A stretch of DNA of 64,000 nucleotides, from positions 17,997 through 81,996 of the forward strand of contig NZ_JBLWVH010000016.1 in NCBI RefSeq assembly GCF_048268525.1, in the 5' to 3' direction. The first letter of the stretch is position 1. Each line of letters starts with the position of its first letter. Below the pieces are notes generated by a model, which saw only the letters and a list, made by a program, of their open reading frames with translations, ran no database searches and was not told the DNA's origin. The stretch comes from Maricaulis sp048268525. GTDB taxonomy: Bacteria > Pseudomonadota > Alphaproteobacteria > Caulobacterales > Maricaulaceae. This document shows positions 41,827 to 50,681 of the stretch, piece by piece. A program made the translations under genes and the position numbers.

Positions 41827-43866
41827 TCAGGTCAGTCGCTTGCGCAGCAATTGCGACATCATGTCAATCGCGCTGACCGCAACGACGATAACAATCACGA
41901 TGGCGGCGGTGCGCTGGTAGTCGAAGGCACGGACGGCCTCGAACAAGATCTGCCCGATACCGCCAGCCCCGATCAGTCCAAGCACTGTGGCCGAACGTGC
42001 ATTCGACTCGAAACGGTACAGGCCGAAGGAGGTCCACAGCGGCGCGACCTGGGGAATCACCGCCCAGATCACTTCATGGATCGGCCGGGCACCGGTGGCG
42101 CGAACGCCCTCGACCGGGCCATGGTCGATCGACTCGACGGCCTCGGAGAACAACTTGGCCAGCACGCCGGTCGTGTGCACCGCGAGGGCCATCACACCGG
42201 CCAGCGGTCCGAGACCGACGGCGGCGATGAAGACCAGGGCAATGATCAGCTCGTTGATCGAGCGGAACACGTCCATCAATCGCCGCACCGGCTGAACCAC
42301 CCAGGCCGGTGCCACATTGCGCGCACTCAACAGTCCGAAGGGTATGGCAGACACCACCGCAATGAACGTCCCCCAGATGGCGATCTGCACGGTCACGACC
42401 ATTTGCGGGATCGCCTCTTCCAGGCCGCTCGACAGGGCTTCCCAATAACTGGCGCGCGACGAGGCGTCGGCTATGTCATCGGGCAGGAAGCCGGAAATGA
42501 ACTCGCCCATGTCGCCCGCATTCTCGACCAACAGGTAGGCACGGTCCATATCGGCGGAATTGAAGCTCCAGACCAGGATGACCACAGTACCGGCCGCGAT
42601 CACCGCATTGGCGATACGCTCCATCAACGGCACTTTCGGACCCGGTCCGCGTGGCGAGGAGGCCCACAGCAGCAGAACCAGACCACCAACCGCGACGATC
42701 AGCAGAATGCCGCCCATCAGCCAGTCGACGCCCTCTTCGGCCGAGAGCGGCTGATTGCCGGCAGCCTCGGTCATCTGCTCGAAGGAATTGCCCTGGCTGG
42801 TCAATCCGGAATTGCCGGCCTCTACCGCGGCCAGGCGTGCCTCGAGTTCGGCGATCCGGGTCGCGCGTTCTTCGTCGGTCAGCTCGGAATCGTTGCGCAC
42901 ATTGGTCATGTCGCGCACGATTTCCAGCTGGACGATCGGGTCCAGATGGGCGTTTGACGCTGGCAGGAATGTACCGAAATAGAGCGGATCGAGGATGGCC
43001 CGCGCTTCGGCAATCTCCTCGGCTGTGCCCATGCGGCCGTAATTCATGAAGAAGTATTGGAGGCGCTGCTTGGCTTCGACATCCAGATCGGCCCGCCAGA
43101 TGATCGGATCAGTGCCGATCATCGGCGACCGCCAGATCTCGCGCAGCCGGTTATACATGTCCGGGCGCGAGCGCTCGAGCAGGATCATGTTGGTGGTGTT
43201 GTTGGTGCCGACATCGATCAACCCGTTGGCCACCGCCACCGCATTGGCCTCGTGATTGGCATTGCGGACCGAGTTGTAGCACTCGTTCGGATCAATGCCG
43301 CGCGGCGCGAAGATGAAGGCCGACGGGACCAGATAGCCCGAGGTCGAATTGGGATCCCCCATGCCGAAATCGAGAGTGCCGTCACAGGCGAGAATGTCCT
43401 CCAGCGACTGGACCGGGCTGTCATTGGGCACCAGCAGGACCGAGTGATAACCCTCGGATCCGTCCGGATAGGTCGCCTTGGCGAAGACTTCGCCGCCGGC
43501 CCGGCGCACGGCCTGCAGGCCGGAGAAATTGGAGAACCAGGCAAACTGCACGCTGTCATAGCGCATGGCCTGGATCACGCCGGCATAATCAGACGCGTAG
43601 TAGGGTTCGATGTCGTAGCCGGTCCATTCCGACATGGCTTCGATGAAGGGTCGCCAATTGGTCTCCTGGGTAGAGGAGGACTCGGTGGCGATGATGCCGA
43701 AATTGAGGACGCGCCGTTCACCGTCAGCCGGATTGGACGCTGCATCGACTCCGGTCGCCGAACGCGGCTCGTTGGCGCTGCCCGAACAGGCGGCCAGCGA
43801 CAGCACGGTCAGGACCAGAAGGGCCTTGGCCAGAAGGCGGAATGGGTGGGTCAGGATCGTGTTCAT
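41827..43866 (-). CDS. Fused phosphonate-binding protein and permease (PhnD-PhnE)
   Basis: A 679-residue fusion of two ABC-transporter parts. Residues 1-27 are a lipoprotein signal with lipobox SLAAC (Cys27). Residues about 50-320 are a PhnD-type binding protein (LNFGIIATESSSTQETNWRPF, YYASDYAGVIQAMRYDSVQF, DFGMGDPNSTSGYLVPS). A helical linker (about 325-350), then two helices, lead to a PhnE permease (about 470-679) with the EAA loop EGVRATGARPIHEVIWAVIPQ and the Gly-rich LGLIGAGGIGQIL. Normally PhnD and PhnE are separate. It starts one base inside the phnC stop. No frameshift is visible. Confidence 0.9.
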   Translation of the reverse strand: MNTILTHPFRLLAKALLVLTVLSLAACSGSANEPRSATGVDAASNPADGERRVLNFGIIATESSSTQETNWRPFIEAMSEWTGYDIEPYYASDYAGVIQAMRYDSVQFAWFSNFSGLQAVRRAGGEVFAKATYPDGSEGYHSVLLVPNDSPVQSLEDILACDGTLDFGMGDPNSTSGYLVPSAFIFAPRGIDPNECYNSVRNANHEANAVAVANGLIDVGTNNTTNMILLERSRPDMYNRLREIWRSPMIGTDPIIWRADLDVEAKQRLQYFFMNYGRMGTAEEIAEARAILDPLYFGTFLPASNAHLDPIVQLEIVRDMTNVRNDSELTDEERATRIAELEARLAAVEAGNSGLTSQGNSFEQMTEAAGNQPLSAEEGVDWLMGGILLIVAVGGLVLLLWASSPRGPGPKVPLMERIANAVIAAGTVVILVWSFNSADMDRAYLLVENAGDMGEFISGFLPDDIADASSRASYWEALSSGLEEAIPQMVVTVQIAIWGTFIAVVSAIPFGLLSARNVAPAWVVQPVRRLMDVFRSINELIIALVFIAAVGLGPLAGVMALAVHTTGVLAKLFSEAVESIDHGPVEGVRATGARPIHEVIWAVIPQVAPLWTSFGLYRFESNARSATVLGLIGAGGIGQILFEAVRAFDYQRTAAIVIVIVVAVSAIDMMSQLLRKRLT

Positions 43867-44660
43867 CACGCGTCTCCGCCTTCGAAGGCCGTCTCGAATT
43901 CGGGGCCGTAGATTTCAATCAGCTTGTCGCGCGACAGCCCGTCCGCCGGCCCGTCATAGACGATCCGACCCTTGTTCAGGGCGACGATGCGGTCGCAGAA
44001 GCGCTGGGCGTAGTCGACCTGGTGCAGGGTCACGACCACGGTCAGCCCGTCATCCTGGTTGAGCTCGCGCAAGGTCTCCATGACCTTGCGGGCCGAGACC
44101 GGGTCGAGCGAGGCGATGGGTTCATCGGCGAACAGGACTTGCGCGCCCTGGACCAGGGCCCGGGCGATGGCACCGCGTTGCTGCTGGCCACCGGACAGGT
44201 TGGAGGCCCGGCGGGCGGCGAAACTTTCGACGCCAACGCGGGTCAGCGCATCCATGGCGGACTGTTTGACGTCATCGGGGAAGATGCCCAGAACGCCGCG
44301 CCAGGTCGGCAGACGCCCGAGCGCGCCGACCAGCACATTCTGGAACAGGGACAGGCGACCGACCAGATTGAACTGCTGGAAGATGAAACCCAGCTGGATC
44401 CGGTTGCGCTGCACACCGCCCGACAACTTGCCACGTTGCTGCATGGTCTTGCCGAGAACAGCGACAGGTCCGCTTTCCGCGTCCGCGACCTGCAGGGCCG
44501 CGGCGACGCGCAACAGGGTCGACTTGCCTGATCCGGACGGACCGATCAGCGCGACCATCTCGCCCGACTTGACGCTCAGGCTGACATCGTCGAGCGCCTT
44601 GGTTTCGCCGAATGTCATCCGGAGATTTTCGGCTTGGAGCGCCAGCGCGGCGTCTGTCAT
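43866..44660 (-). CDS. phnC: Phosphonate/phosphite ABC transporter ATPase
   Basis: A 264-residue ATPase for the PhnD-PhnE protein. Walker A GPSGSGKST is at residues 40-48, the ABC signature LSGGQQQR in the middle, Walker B VLFADEPIASLD, and the switch VVTLHQVDYA, the PhnC pattern. The insert-free length and gene order match phnCDE. The gene is preceded by a good Pho-box candidate and a divergent prepilin peptidase gene. Confidence 0.93.
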   Translation of the reverse strand: MTDAALALQAENLRMTFGETKALDDVSLSVKSGEMVALIGPSGSGKSTLLRVAAALQVADAESGPVAVLGKTMQQRGKLSGGVQRNRIQLGFIFQQFNLVGRLSLFQNVLVGALGRLPTWRGVLGIFPDDVKQSAMDALTRVGVESFAARRASNLSGGQQQRGAIARALVQGAQVLFADEPIASLDPVSARKVMETLRELNQDDGLTVVVTLHQVDYAQRFCDRIVALNKGRIVYDGPADGLSRDKLIEIYGPEFETAFEGGDA

Positions 44661-44702
44661 GGTGTCGTCCCTTGTTGAGTCCAGACCTTGTGGCCCATGC
44701 GT

Positions 44703-44720
44703 ATTACACTTTTGTGACAG
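44703..44720 (-). promoter_or_regulatory. Pho box upstream of phnC
   Basis: The minus strand reads CTGTCACAAAAGTGTAAT: two heptamers (CTGTCAC and GTGTAAT) exactly 11 bases apart with an A-rich spacer, close to the PhoB consensus. It begins 43 bases before the phnC start. Confidence 0.6.
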
Positions 44721-44727
44721 GACGGGA

Positions 44728-45210
44728 ATGATTCACATTCACCTCGCCACAGTCGTCCTCATCTCCAGCCTTGCCTGGCTTGCCTGGATTGACGCGCGCA
44801 GCTTCCGCCTTCCGGACATCGGCACCCTGCCGCTGACCCTCGCCGGTGTCATCCTGAACACGGTCTGGCTGGGGTCTCCATGGACATCCTTGATCGGCGC
44901 CGCGCTGGGCTATGGCAGTTTCGTGGCCATCGAGGTCGGCTACCGGCATCTGCGCGGTCGCGACGGGCTTGGTCGGGGCGATGCCAAATTGATGGCCGCC
45001 GCCGGGGCTTGGTGTGGCGGCTGGCTGCTGCCGCTGATGGTGCTGATCGGAACCGCCAGCGCGCTGGTCTTCATCGGCATTCTGGCGCTGCTGAAGCGGC
45101 GCCTGCCCGATGGCAGCCAGCCCTGGCCCTTCGGTCCGTGGCTGGCGCTGGGCTTTCTCGCCGGCTGGCTGCACCGCGCCTACGGGCCGGGGCTCTATCC
45201 CGGATTCTGA
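44728..45210 (+). CDS. gspO: Prepilin peptidase for the type II secretion system (short GspO)
   Basis: A 160-residue A24 peptidase with about five helices. The catalytic aspartates are Asp22 (WIDARSFRLPD) and Asp85 (GRGDAK). GspO proteins usually also carry an N-terminal methyltransferase domain; it is absent here. It would cut the pseudopilins GspG-K. It converges on gspN with a 16-base overlap, so it is expressed from the opposite strand to the gsp operon. The ATG at 44728 is the first that gives the family N-terminus. Confidence 0.85.
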   Translation: MIHIHLATVVLISSLAWLAWIDARSFRLPDIGTLPLTLAGVILNTVWLGSPWTSLIGAALGYGSFVAIEVGYRHLRGRDGLGRGDAKLMAAAGAWCGGWLLPLMVLIGTASALVFIGILALLKRRLPDGSQPWPFGPWLALGFLAGWLHRAYGPGLYPGF

Positions 45211-45947
45211 TCGCCCGTTCCGGCATCAAGGCTGACCGTGCCGCTGGCGATCCAGACGCTACCGTCCCGCTGCATACCGGCCAGCGCCAGTGCCTCGGCA
45301 AAGTCCGGCCAGCTTGTTTCGACACTGGCCTGCCAGTCATAGCCTTCCGGACGGAAGCTGACCCTGCCTTCGAGCGAGAGCCCCTCCGTCACGCCCACCC
45401 AGTCAAGGACCATACGCCCGTCCTCGCACCCGACTTCGCCGGCAAGGTCGGGTCCGTCCTGTCCGTACAGGCGGGCCAGTCCGATCAAGGCGCCTGTACG
45501 GGCCGATCCGGATGCCTGGTGGCAACGGCCGTCGCGGTAGTCCAGACGATCAAGGCTCACAAAAACCCGTTCCCGGGGATCCAGACCGGGTATCGCGTCG
45601 AGCCCCAGTCGCTCCAGTGTGACCACCAGCCGGGTCGCTTCCAGCTGCAAGCCGGAGCCGGACAGCCGGGCCGTGCCGGAGCCGCGCAGGCTGCGGTCGC
45701 TGACGCGCCACTCACCGCCAATCCGGCCCGTCACCAGGGCCAGCGGATCAAGCGATACGTCCAGTTCGCTGACCGGTACGCCGTTGAGTTCAAGCCCGTA
45801 GACCCGCCCGTCCCAGACCGTGCCGAACACATCGCGATAGCCCAGAACCGGAGCCCCGCCCGCCGCCAGCGCGACCAGTTTCAGCGGCATCAACGCGATC
45901 AGCCAGACAAGCAGCAGACCGACAACAAGCAGGACACGACCGATCAT
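45195..45947 (-). CDS. gspN: GspN, type II secretion protein
   Basis: A 250-residue protein with one N-terminal helix (about 4-30) and a beta-rich periplasmic part (GYRDVFGTVWDGRVYGLELNG, FVSLDRLDYRDGRC). This is the GspN pattern, an accessory T2SS component that not all systems have. It is the last gene of gspC-N and overlaps the convergent gspO. Confidence 0.82.
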   Translation of the reverse strand: MIGRVLLVVGLLLVWLIALMPLKLVALAAGGAPVLGYRDVFGTVWDGRVYGLELNGVPVSELDVSLDPLALVTGRIGGEWRVSDRSLRGSGTARLSGSGLQLEATRLVVTLERLGLDAIPGLDPRERVFVSLDRLDYRDGRCHQASGSARTGALIGLARLYGQDGPDLAGEVGCEDGRMVLDWVGVTEGLSLEGRVSFRPEGYDWQASVETSWPDFAEALALAGMQRDGSVWIASGTVSLDAGTGDQNPG

Positions 45948-46444
45948 CAGGCACCCCCGCGGCTGAGCACGAAGGACGCGGAAACAAAGCCGTCGGCGTC
46001 CCGGTCCAGCGTCGAGGCCTGGGCGCGGATACCATAGCGCTGGTCCAGATCGACCAGCCAGGCCAGAACCGCAGCCGTTTCGGCGCGATCAATATTGACG
46101 GTCAGCCCACCATCCTCGCCGGGCACCATGCGGGCCAGTGCGATGTCGTGGCGCAACGCCATCGAACCGGCCACGGCTCGCAAGGATTGGTCCGGCACAG
46201 GACTGACAGGCACCTCTGTCGCAAGGACTTGCAGGGTGTCGGCATCGGTTTCGACCGCGCGATACAGGCGCATCGACGCGGCATAGCTGTCGCGAGCGCG
46301 TTCATGGGCACCCAGCAGCGGCTGGATGATGAGCAAGCTGACCAGCAGGACCATGGCCAGCGCGCCCAGCACCGCCATCATCACCTGCTCACGGCTGGAC
46401 AGGCCCTCCCACCAGGCCCGCACCGGGGCGAAACGCGTCATCAT
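45947..46444 (-). CDS. gspM: GspM, type II secretion platform protein
   Basis: A 165-residue inner-membrane protein: a cytoplasmic WWEGLSSREQVMMAV start, one helix (about 22-42), and a ferredoxin-like periplasmic domain. GspM pairs with GspL. ATG at 46444 overlaps the gspL stop (ATGA); a second ATG follows directly. Confidence 0.88.
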   Translation of the reverse strand: MMTRFAPVRAWWEGLSSREQVMMAVLGALAMVLLVSLLIIQPLLGAHERARDSYAASMRLYRAVETDADTLQVLATEVPVSPVPDQSLRAVAGSMALRHDIALARMVPGEDGGLTVNIDRAETAAVLAWLVDLDQRYGIRAQASTLDRDADGFVSASFVLSRGGA

Positions 46445-47661
46445 GGCAGCCTCATCACGAATTCACCTTCGATGCCGGCGCTGCTCTCGCGGGCACCGCC
46501 ATCCTCCAGACGCAGCCCGAGCTGTTCGGCGCGCGCATTGAGATCGTCAAAATCGGAGAAGTCTGACCAGGTCGCACCGACCGACAGGGCTGAGCGGGCC
46601 GGATCAAAGCGGAGATGATCGATACGGATGCGGTCATTACCGTCGGTCAGTTCGTCCAGCGCCGAAACCAGCTGCAGGAATGCGGACTGACCATCACCGG
46701 ACAGACGCTCGACGCGGGCGCGCAGCAAACGTTCAGCTTCAGCCGGAATGACCGCGCGACCAACCTCCGGCATGGCATGGTTGAACTCGGCCAAGGTCGC
46801 AGTTTCAAAGCGCTCGGACTGCACACGATAATAGATTGTCTCGCCACCGATCAGCAGGCAGAAGGCCAGCAACAGGCCGGCGGCCATCAAGAACGGGCGA
46901 CGGAGGGGACGCACAAGAGCCGACCAGTCCATGGCCGAGGCGAAACTGTCCCCGAACAGGCGCGGCAAAGCCTCCAGGCGGCCAGCCGCCATGGCGCTGG
47001 CCCGCAGGTCGATCCCGCCCTGGCCGATAGCGCGGAAATTGGCGCCGGTCAGCCCCAGCGAGCGCGATACGGCAATCTCCCCGCTCCCGGCCGCCTTGAC
47101 CAGGGCTTGCACCACCGACCCGAACAGCGCCGTGTCCATCACGCCGGCGAGCGGGCTGGCCGGCTCTTCGGCGTCGGGGTCATGGGCAAACAGGATCGCG
47201 TCACCGCGGTCATACAGCGTCAGGGCGGCGCCAGCTTCGGCGGCCACCAGGCTGTCCGGCACGATGAAGGCAGGGCGGACGATTATCGGGGCCAGCGCCT
47301 CACGCCAGCCTTCAAGCAAGTCCGTTGCGACCGCGACCACCCAGCGATGGCCATCATCGGAACGCGGTCCGGGCAGAATGGTGGTCTCGGCGAGACGCGA
47401 TGCGAGCTCGTCCTCAAGCAGGAAGGGCGCCGCCTGCCGCGCCTGGTGCTCGGACTTTGCCGGAATCGCCAACCGGGTCACATGGAGATGCTCACCGGGC
47501 AGCAGGACGAGCGTGCGGTCGACCGCATCCGCGACACCGTCGGGAAGGCTGTCGCCTGACGCCAGCCGGCCTTCATGCAGGCGGGTCCCTGCGCGCCGGT
47601 CAACGACCGACCAGGCGATCGCGCCTTCACCTGTCGGTTTCAGGATCAGGTCCTGGCTCAT
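46441..47661 (-). CDS. gspL: GspL, type II secretion platform protein
   Basis: A 406-residue bitopic protein that links the GspE ATPase to GspM. Residues 1-240 are an actin-like cytoplasmic domain (LLPGEHLHVTRLAIPAKSEHQARQAAPFLLED is the usual core, read here in short), one helix (about 255-275, FLMAAGLLLAFCLLIGG), and a ferredoxin-like periplasmic domain. ATG at 47661 overlaps the gspK stop as ATGA. Confidence 0.9.
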   Translation of the reverse strand: MSQDLILKPTGEGAIAWSVVDRRAGTRLHEGRLASGDSLPDGVADAVDRTLVLLPGEHLHVTRLAIPAKSEHQARQAAPFLLEDELASRLAETTILPGPRSDDGHRWVVAVATDLLEGWREALAPIIVRPAFIVPDSLVAAEAGAALTLYDRGDAILFAHDPDAEEPASPLAGVMDTALFGSVVQALVKAAGSGEIAVSRSLGLTGANFRAIGQGGIDLRASAMAAGRLEALPRLFGDSFASAMDWSALVRPLRRPFLMAAGLLLAFCLLIGGETIYYRVQSERFETATLAEFNHAMPEVGRAVIPAEAERLLRARVERLSGDGQSAFLQLVSALDELTDGNDRIRIDHLRFDPARSALSVGATWSDFSDFDDLNARAEQLGLRLEDGGARESSAGIEGEFVMRLP

Positions 47662-48659
47662 GTCACTTGTCCATAACGTTGGTTGAGACGGGTCGGCAGC
47701 GAACCGCCTGTCCATTCATACAGCGCGTCGAGATGATAGGTCTGACCGTCATGAAGGACGTCCACCTCGACCGAGAAGTACCGCGTTTCCAGACCGATCG
47801 CCTCGCGCAGGGTCGCATCGGGATCAAGCGCCTGGATCGCCTCCAGCGCCCAGAACGCCTCGACCGTCGCGAAACCGGACGCCGGTCGGCCGAGCAACAG
47901 GCCTTCGACCGCGACCCGACCCAGCTCGCCATCGAACAGGGCGACCAGAAGCGGCCAGTCGTCGGCGGCCATCGTATTGATGTTGAGCGGCAGCGGCGCG
48001 GCGACCGGGCGGGCACAGACCAGCGGCTCGATCCGGCGATAGAGTGCCGGGGTCATCGAGGCCAGGGCCAGCAATTCCTCGCGCTCGGCCATCAGCGTAT
48101 TGCCGCTGCGATAGGGTGTGGGAAGCCGGGTATAGATCTCGTCCTCGGCGCCACCGGCCATCGGACGGACATCGCTGTCGATCCAGTCGCCGGCCTCCGC
48201 CGCGATCCGTCCGGCATCGGTCGCCGGCACACCGACAGCCGTCATCAGGCGCTCGAAGCGGCGTTGCTGGATGGCATCGACCACCAGATCGCCTTGCCCG
48301 TCATCGACGACAAGACCATTGATGTTGAAGCAGTTATTGCCGTCACGCACGCGTCCGGACAGCACACCCCGTTCGATCGGGAAATCGCGCGCTCCACTTA
48401 GCCAAGCGGCGTAAGGGCGCAGCGCGGTGGCCGGATCATCCATGGCAGCGCCGATCAGCCCGCTGGCATATTCGCGCGCGCCGATCGCATACCAATAGGC
48501 TTGGTCACGCACTTCCATATTGGCCGAGCGGCGCAGCGAGGCGCGCAGCTCGCCAGCCAGCATCATCGCCATCGAGGCCATCACCGCGACCAGCAACAGG
48601 GCACTGACCAGCGAGGCCCCGCTTTCGCGGTGGGACAAGTCAACGGGACGCCCGATCAT
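47658..48659 (-). CDS. gspK: GspK, minor pseudopilin
   Basis: A 333-residue pseudopilin at the tip of the T2SS pseudopilus. The N-terminal signal is SGASLVSALLLVAVMASMA without the usual Glu5, as expected for GspK, and the large alpha domain is inserted in the pilin fold (DAIQQRRFERLMTAVGV, PYRSGNTLMAEREELLAL, LNINTMAADDW). It overlaps gspJ and gspL as ATGA. Confidence 0.9.
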   Translation of the reverse strand: MIGRPVDLSHRESGASLVSALLLVAVMASMAMMLAGELRASLRRSANMEVRDQAYWYAIGAREYASGLIGAAMDDPATALRPYAAWLSGARDFPIERGVLSGRVRDGNNCFNINGLVVDDGQGDLVVDAIQQRRFERLMTAVGVPATDAGRIAAEAGDWIDSDVRPMAGGAEDEIYTRLPTPYRSGNTLMAEREELLALASMTPALYRRIEPLVCARPVAAPLPLNINTMAADDWPLLVALFDGELGRVAVEGLLLGRPASGFATVEAFWALEAIQALDPDATLREAIGLETRYFSVEVDVLHDGQTYHLDALYEWTGGSLPTRLNQRYGQVT

Positions 48660-49318
48660 CCGCCCGCCCCCGAAGTCAGAACGACATGTTCAACGGAACC
48701 CAGGCGCGGCGCGTTGTAACGCAGGCGCACGGCGCGTGGCAGTCCGGCCTCGCCCTGGACCGATCTCAGCATCACCCGCCGCGTCCACGCCGCGCCAACC
48801 AGGAAATCGAGCTCGACATCACTGACCCCGGCGACCAGCACGATCTCGCCATCATCGACAGGCTGGCTGCCATCGACATGGCGCATCATCCGGCGCACGA
48901 GATTGCCGTCACGCAGCACATAGTCGACACGGGCCAGGCTGGACCGCGGACGCAGCAAGCCGGGATTGGACCGACCACGGCGGGTGAGGGTGAGAATGGT
49001 GTCACCGGAACGCGCGTCGTCACCGAATCTGCTGCGGTCCACCCCGTCCACATCTCCGGCGAACAGGGCGGTCAGCGTACGTCCTTCGGCATCGCGCGCC
49101 GGTCGCAGCACCACCTGCCCGAGATCCTCACGCAACAGGGCGCGGGTAGTGTCCAGCATGGCGGCCTGGTCGAGCACATCGGAATTCTGTTCCTGCGCCG
49201 ACAGGCTCGACGCCATCAGCCCGACCGAGATCGAGCCGATGATGGCGAAGATGAAGACCGAGACCAGGACTTCGGTGAGCGAGAAGCCGGCTTGTGGGGA
49301 TGGCTGGATCCGGGTCAT
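48656..49318 (-). CDS. gspJ: GspJ, minor pseudopilin
   Basis: A 220-residue pseudopilin with prepilin motif AGFSLTEVLVSVFIF (cleavage after Gly11, Glu at mature position 5) and a globular domain with TRALLREDLGQVVLRPARD. It forms the tip complex with GspI and GspK. Overlaps on both sides by four bases. Confidence 0.9.
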   Translation of the reverse strand: MTRIQPSPQAGFSLTEVLVSVFIFAIIGSISVGLMASSLSAQEQNSDVLDQAAMLDTTRALLREDLGQVVLRPARDAEGRTLTALFAGDVDGVDRSRFGDDARSGDTILTLTRRGRSNPGLLRPRSSLARVDYVLRDGNLVRRMMRHVDGSQPVDDGEIVLVAGVSDVELDFLVGAAWTRRVMLRSVQGEAGLPRAVRLRYNAPRLGSVEHVVLTSGAGG

Positions 49319-49683
49319 GGCGTCACCCGGCGAAACGTGTCGAGCGACGCGAGGACCTGCTCCTGATCGCTCTCACTCAGCTCCAGGTGGATACGCACGA
49401 AACCCGCCTCGCCGGTCTCGGCGACCCGGGTGCGCCAGTCATAGGCGATACCGCCCAGCTCGTAGCGGCCCGACCGCGCCTCGGGCATGCCCTCGCGCAA
49501 CCATTCTGTATTGAGCAGGTTTTCCGCCGCCAGCGCGGCCAGCGCCCGGCGCTCCACGGCCGAGGCATTGCGGGTGGTCGTCTGGGTCAGGCTCATCAAA
49601 GCCAGCCCGGCAATGGCGATCACGGCGAGCGCCGCCATCATTTCGATCAGGGAAAAGCCGGTATCGGTCCGCGACGCTGTCAT
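49315..49683 (-). CDS. gspI: GspI, minor pseudopilin
   Basis: A 122-residue pseudopilin with motif TGFSLIEMMAALAVIAIAGL, then the GspI-type ALAALAAENLLNTEW and a short beta domain. It initiates pseudopilus assembly with GspJ and GspK. ATGA overlaps join it to gspH and gspJ. Confidence 0.9.
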   Translation of the reverse strand: MTASRTDTGFSLIEMMAALAVIAIAGLALMSLTQTTTRNASAVERRALAALAAENLLNTEWLREGMPEARSGRYELGGIAYDWRTRVAETGEAGFVRIHLELSESDQEQVLASLDTFRRVTP

Positions 49684-50216
49684 GACGCGGGCCCGTCGAG
49701 CACGACCAGCCCGCCCGAGGCCTGCCAGTCCAGATCAATGGCCTCGCCGGCGGCTTCAAGGCGCAGGCGGAAGGGTTCGGTCAGGCCGGCCGGATCAAAC
49801 CAGATCACCGGGATGGCACCGGCCTGCTCGCTCGCTTCATTCGCTTCGTCTGTATCGCGAGCGACGTACATCGCGTCACGCGCAATCAGGCGCACACTGT
49901 CCGGCAGAACGCGCGACTGCAGGGCCGGATGATCGGCGAGCGGCCACCAGCGCCGGTCGACATAGCGGTAGAAGCCATAGCCGGTTCCAAAATCATGGAT
50001 CACCAGACCCACTGGCGCGCCGGAAATGATCGCCTCTTCGCTGGCCACCTGCAGCCGCGCCGCGAGCGCGTCGGTCGACGCCTGCAAGGGCGAACGAACC
50101 GGCGCCATCGACAGGCTCACGGCAAAGGCCACGACCGCCAGGATCGAGACGCCGACGAGAATTTCGATCAGCGAGATACCGGCGTCCCGGCCGCGATATG
50201 TCGGACCTGCCGGCAT
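49680..50216 (-). CDS. gspH: GspH, minor pseudopilin
   Basis: A 178-residue pseudopilin with motif DAGISLIEILVGVSILAVVA (Ile replaces the usual Phe after the cleaved Gly) and a GspH-type beta domain (RLQVASEEAIISGAPVGLVI). It connects the GspG shaft to the tip complex. It starts on the last base of gspG and overlaps gspI by four bases. Confidence 0.88.
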   Translation of the reverse strand: MPAGPTYRGRDAGISLIEILVGVSILAVVAFAVSLSMAPVRSPLQASTDALAARLQVASEEAIISGAPVGLVIHDFGTGYGFYRYVDRRWWPLADHPALQSRVLPDSVRLIARDAMYVARDTDEANEASEQAGAIPVIWFDPAGLTEPFRLRLEAAGEAIDLDWQASGGLVVLDGPAS

Positions 50217-50671
50217 CAGCCCTGCCAGTTACCGATATCGGCATCGAGGCCCTCGCCCCCCTCACGGCCATCACGGCCAAGCGAGAAAATGTCCAGCATG
50301 CCGTTCCGGCCCGGATAGATATACTGGTAGGGATTGCCCCAGGGGTCATCCGGCAGGCGGCGGATATAGCCACCTTCGCGGTAGCGCGCTCCGGCGTCAC
50401 GCGGGGCCGTGGTCAGCGCCACCAGCCCGGCCTCGGAGGACGGATATTCACGCATGTCCATACGATAGGCATCCAGCGCCTGCTCCAGCGTCGCTATATC
50501 GGTGCGCGCCTTCTGAACCATCGCCTGGTCCTGGGCCGGCAGGACATTGATCACGACGATGGTCGCGAGCAGGCCGAGAATGGTGATTGAGATGAGGATT
50601 TCCAGCAGCGAGAAGCCGGCATCCTTGCGGGCTTCCCCGTCGGTGTTGTCATGAGCGAGTTGGTCGGTCAT
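50216..50671 (-). CDS. gspG: GspG, major pseudopilin
   Basis: A 151-residue main subunit of the T2SS pseudopilus. After an unusually long ~18-residue leader comes AGFSLLEILISITILGLLAT, with Glu at mature position 5, then the GspG calcium-loop region DPWGNPYQYIYPGRNGMLDIFSLGRDGREGG in part. ATG at 50671 follows GGGAG. Confidence 0.95.
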   Translation of the reverse strand: MTDQLAHDNTDGEARKDAGFSLLEILISITILGLLATIVVINVLPAQDQAMVQKARTDIATLEQALDAYRMDMREYPSSEAGLVALTTAPRDAGARYREGGYIRRLPDDPWGNPYQYIYPGRNGMLDIFSLGRDGREGGEGLDADIGNWQG

Positions 50672-50681
50672 CGACGTCTCC

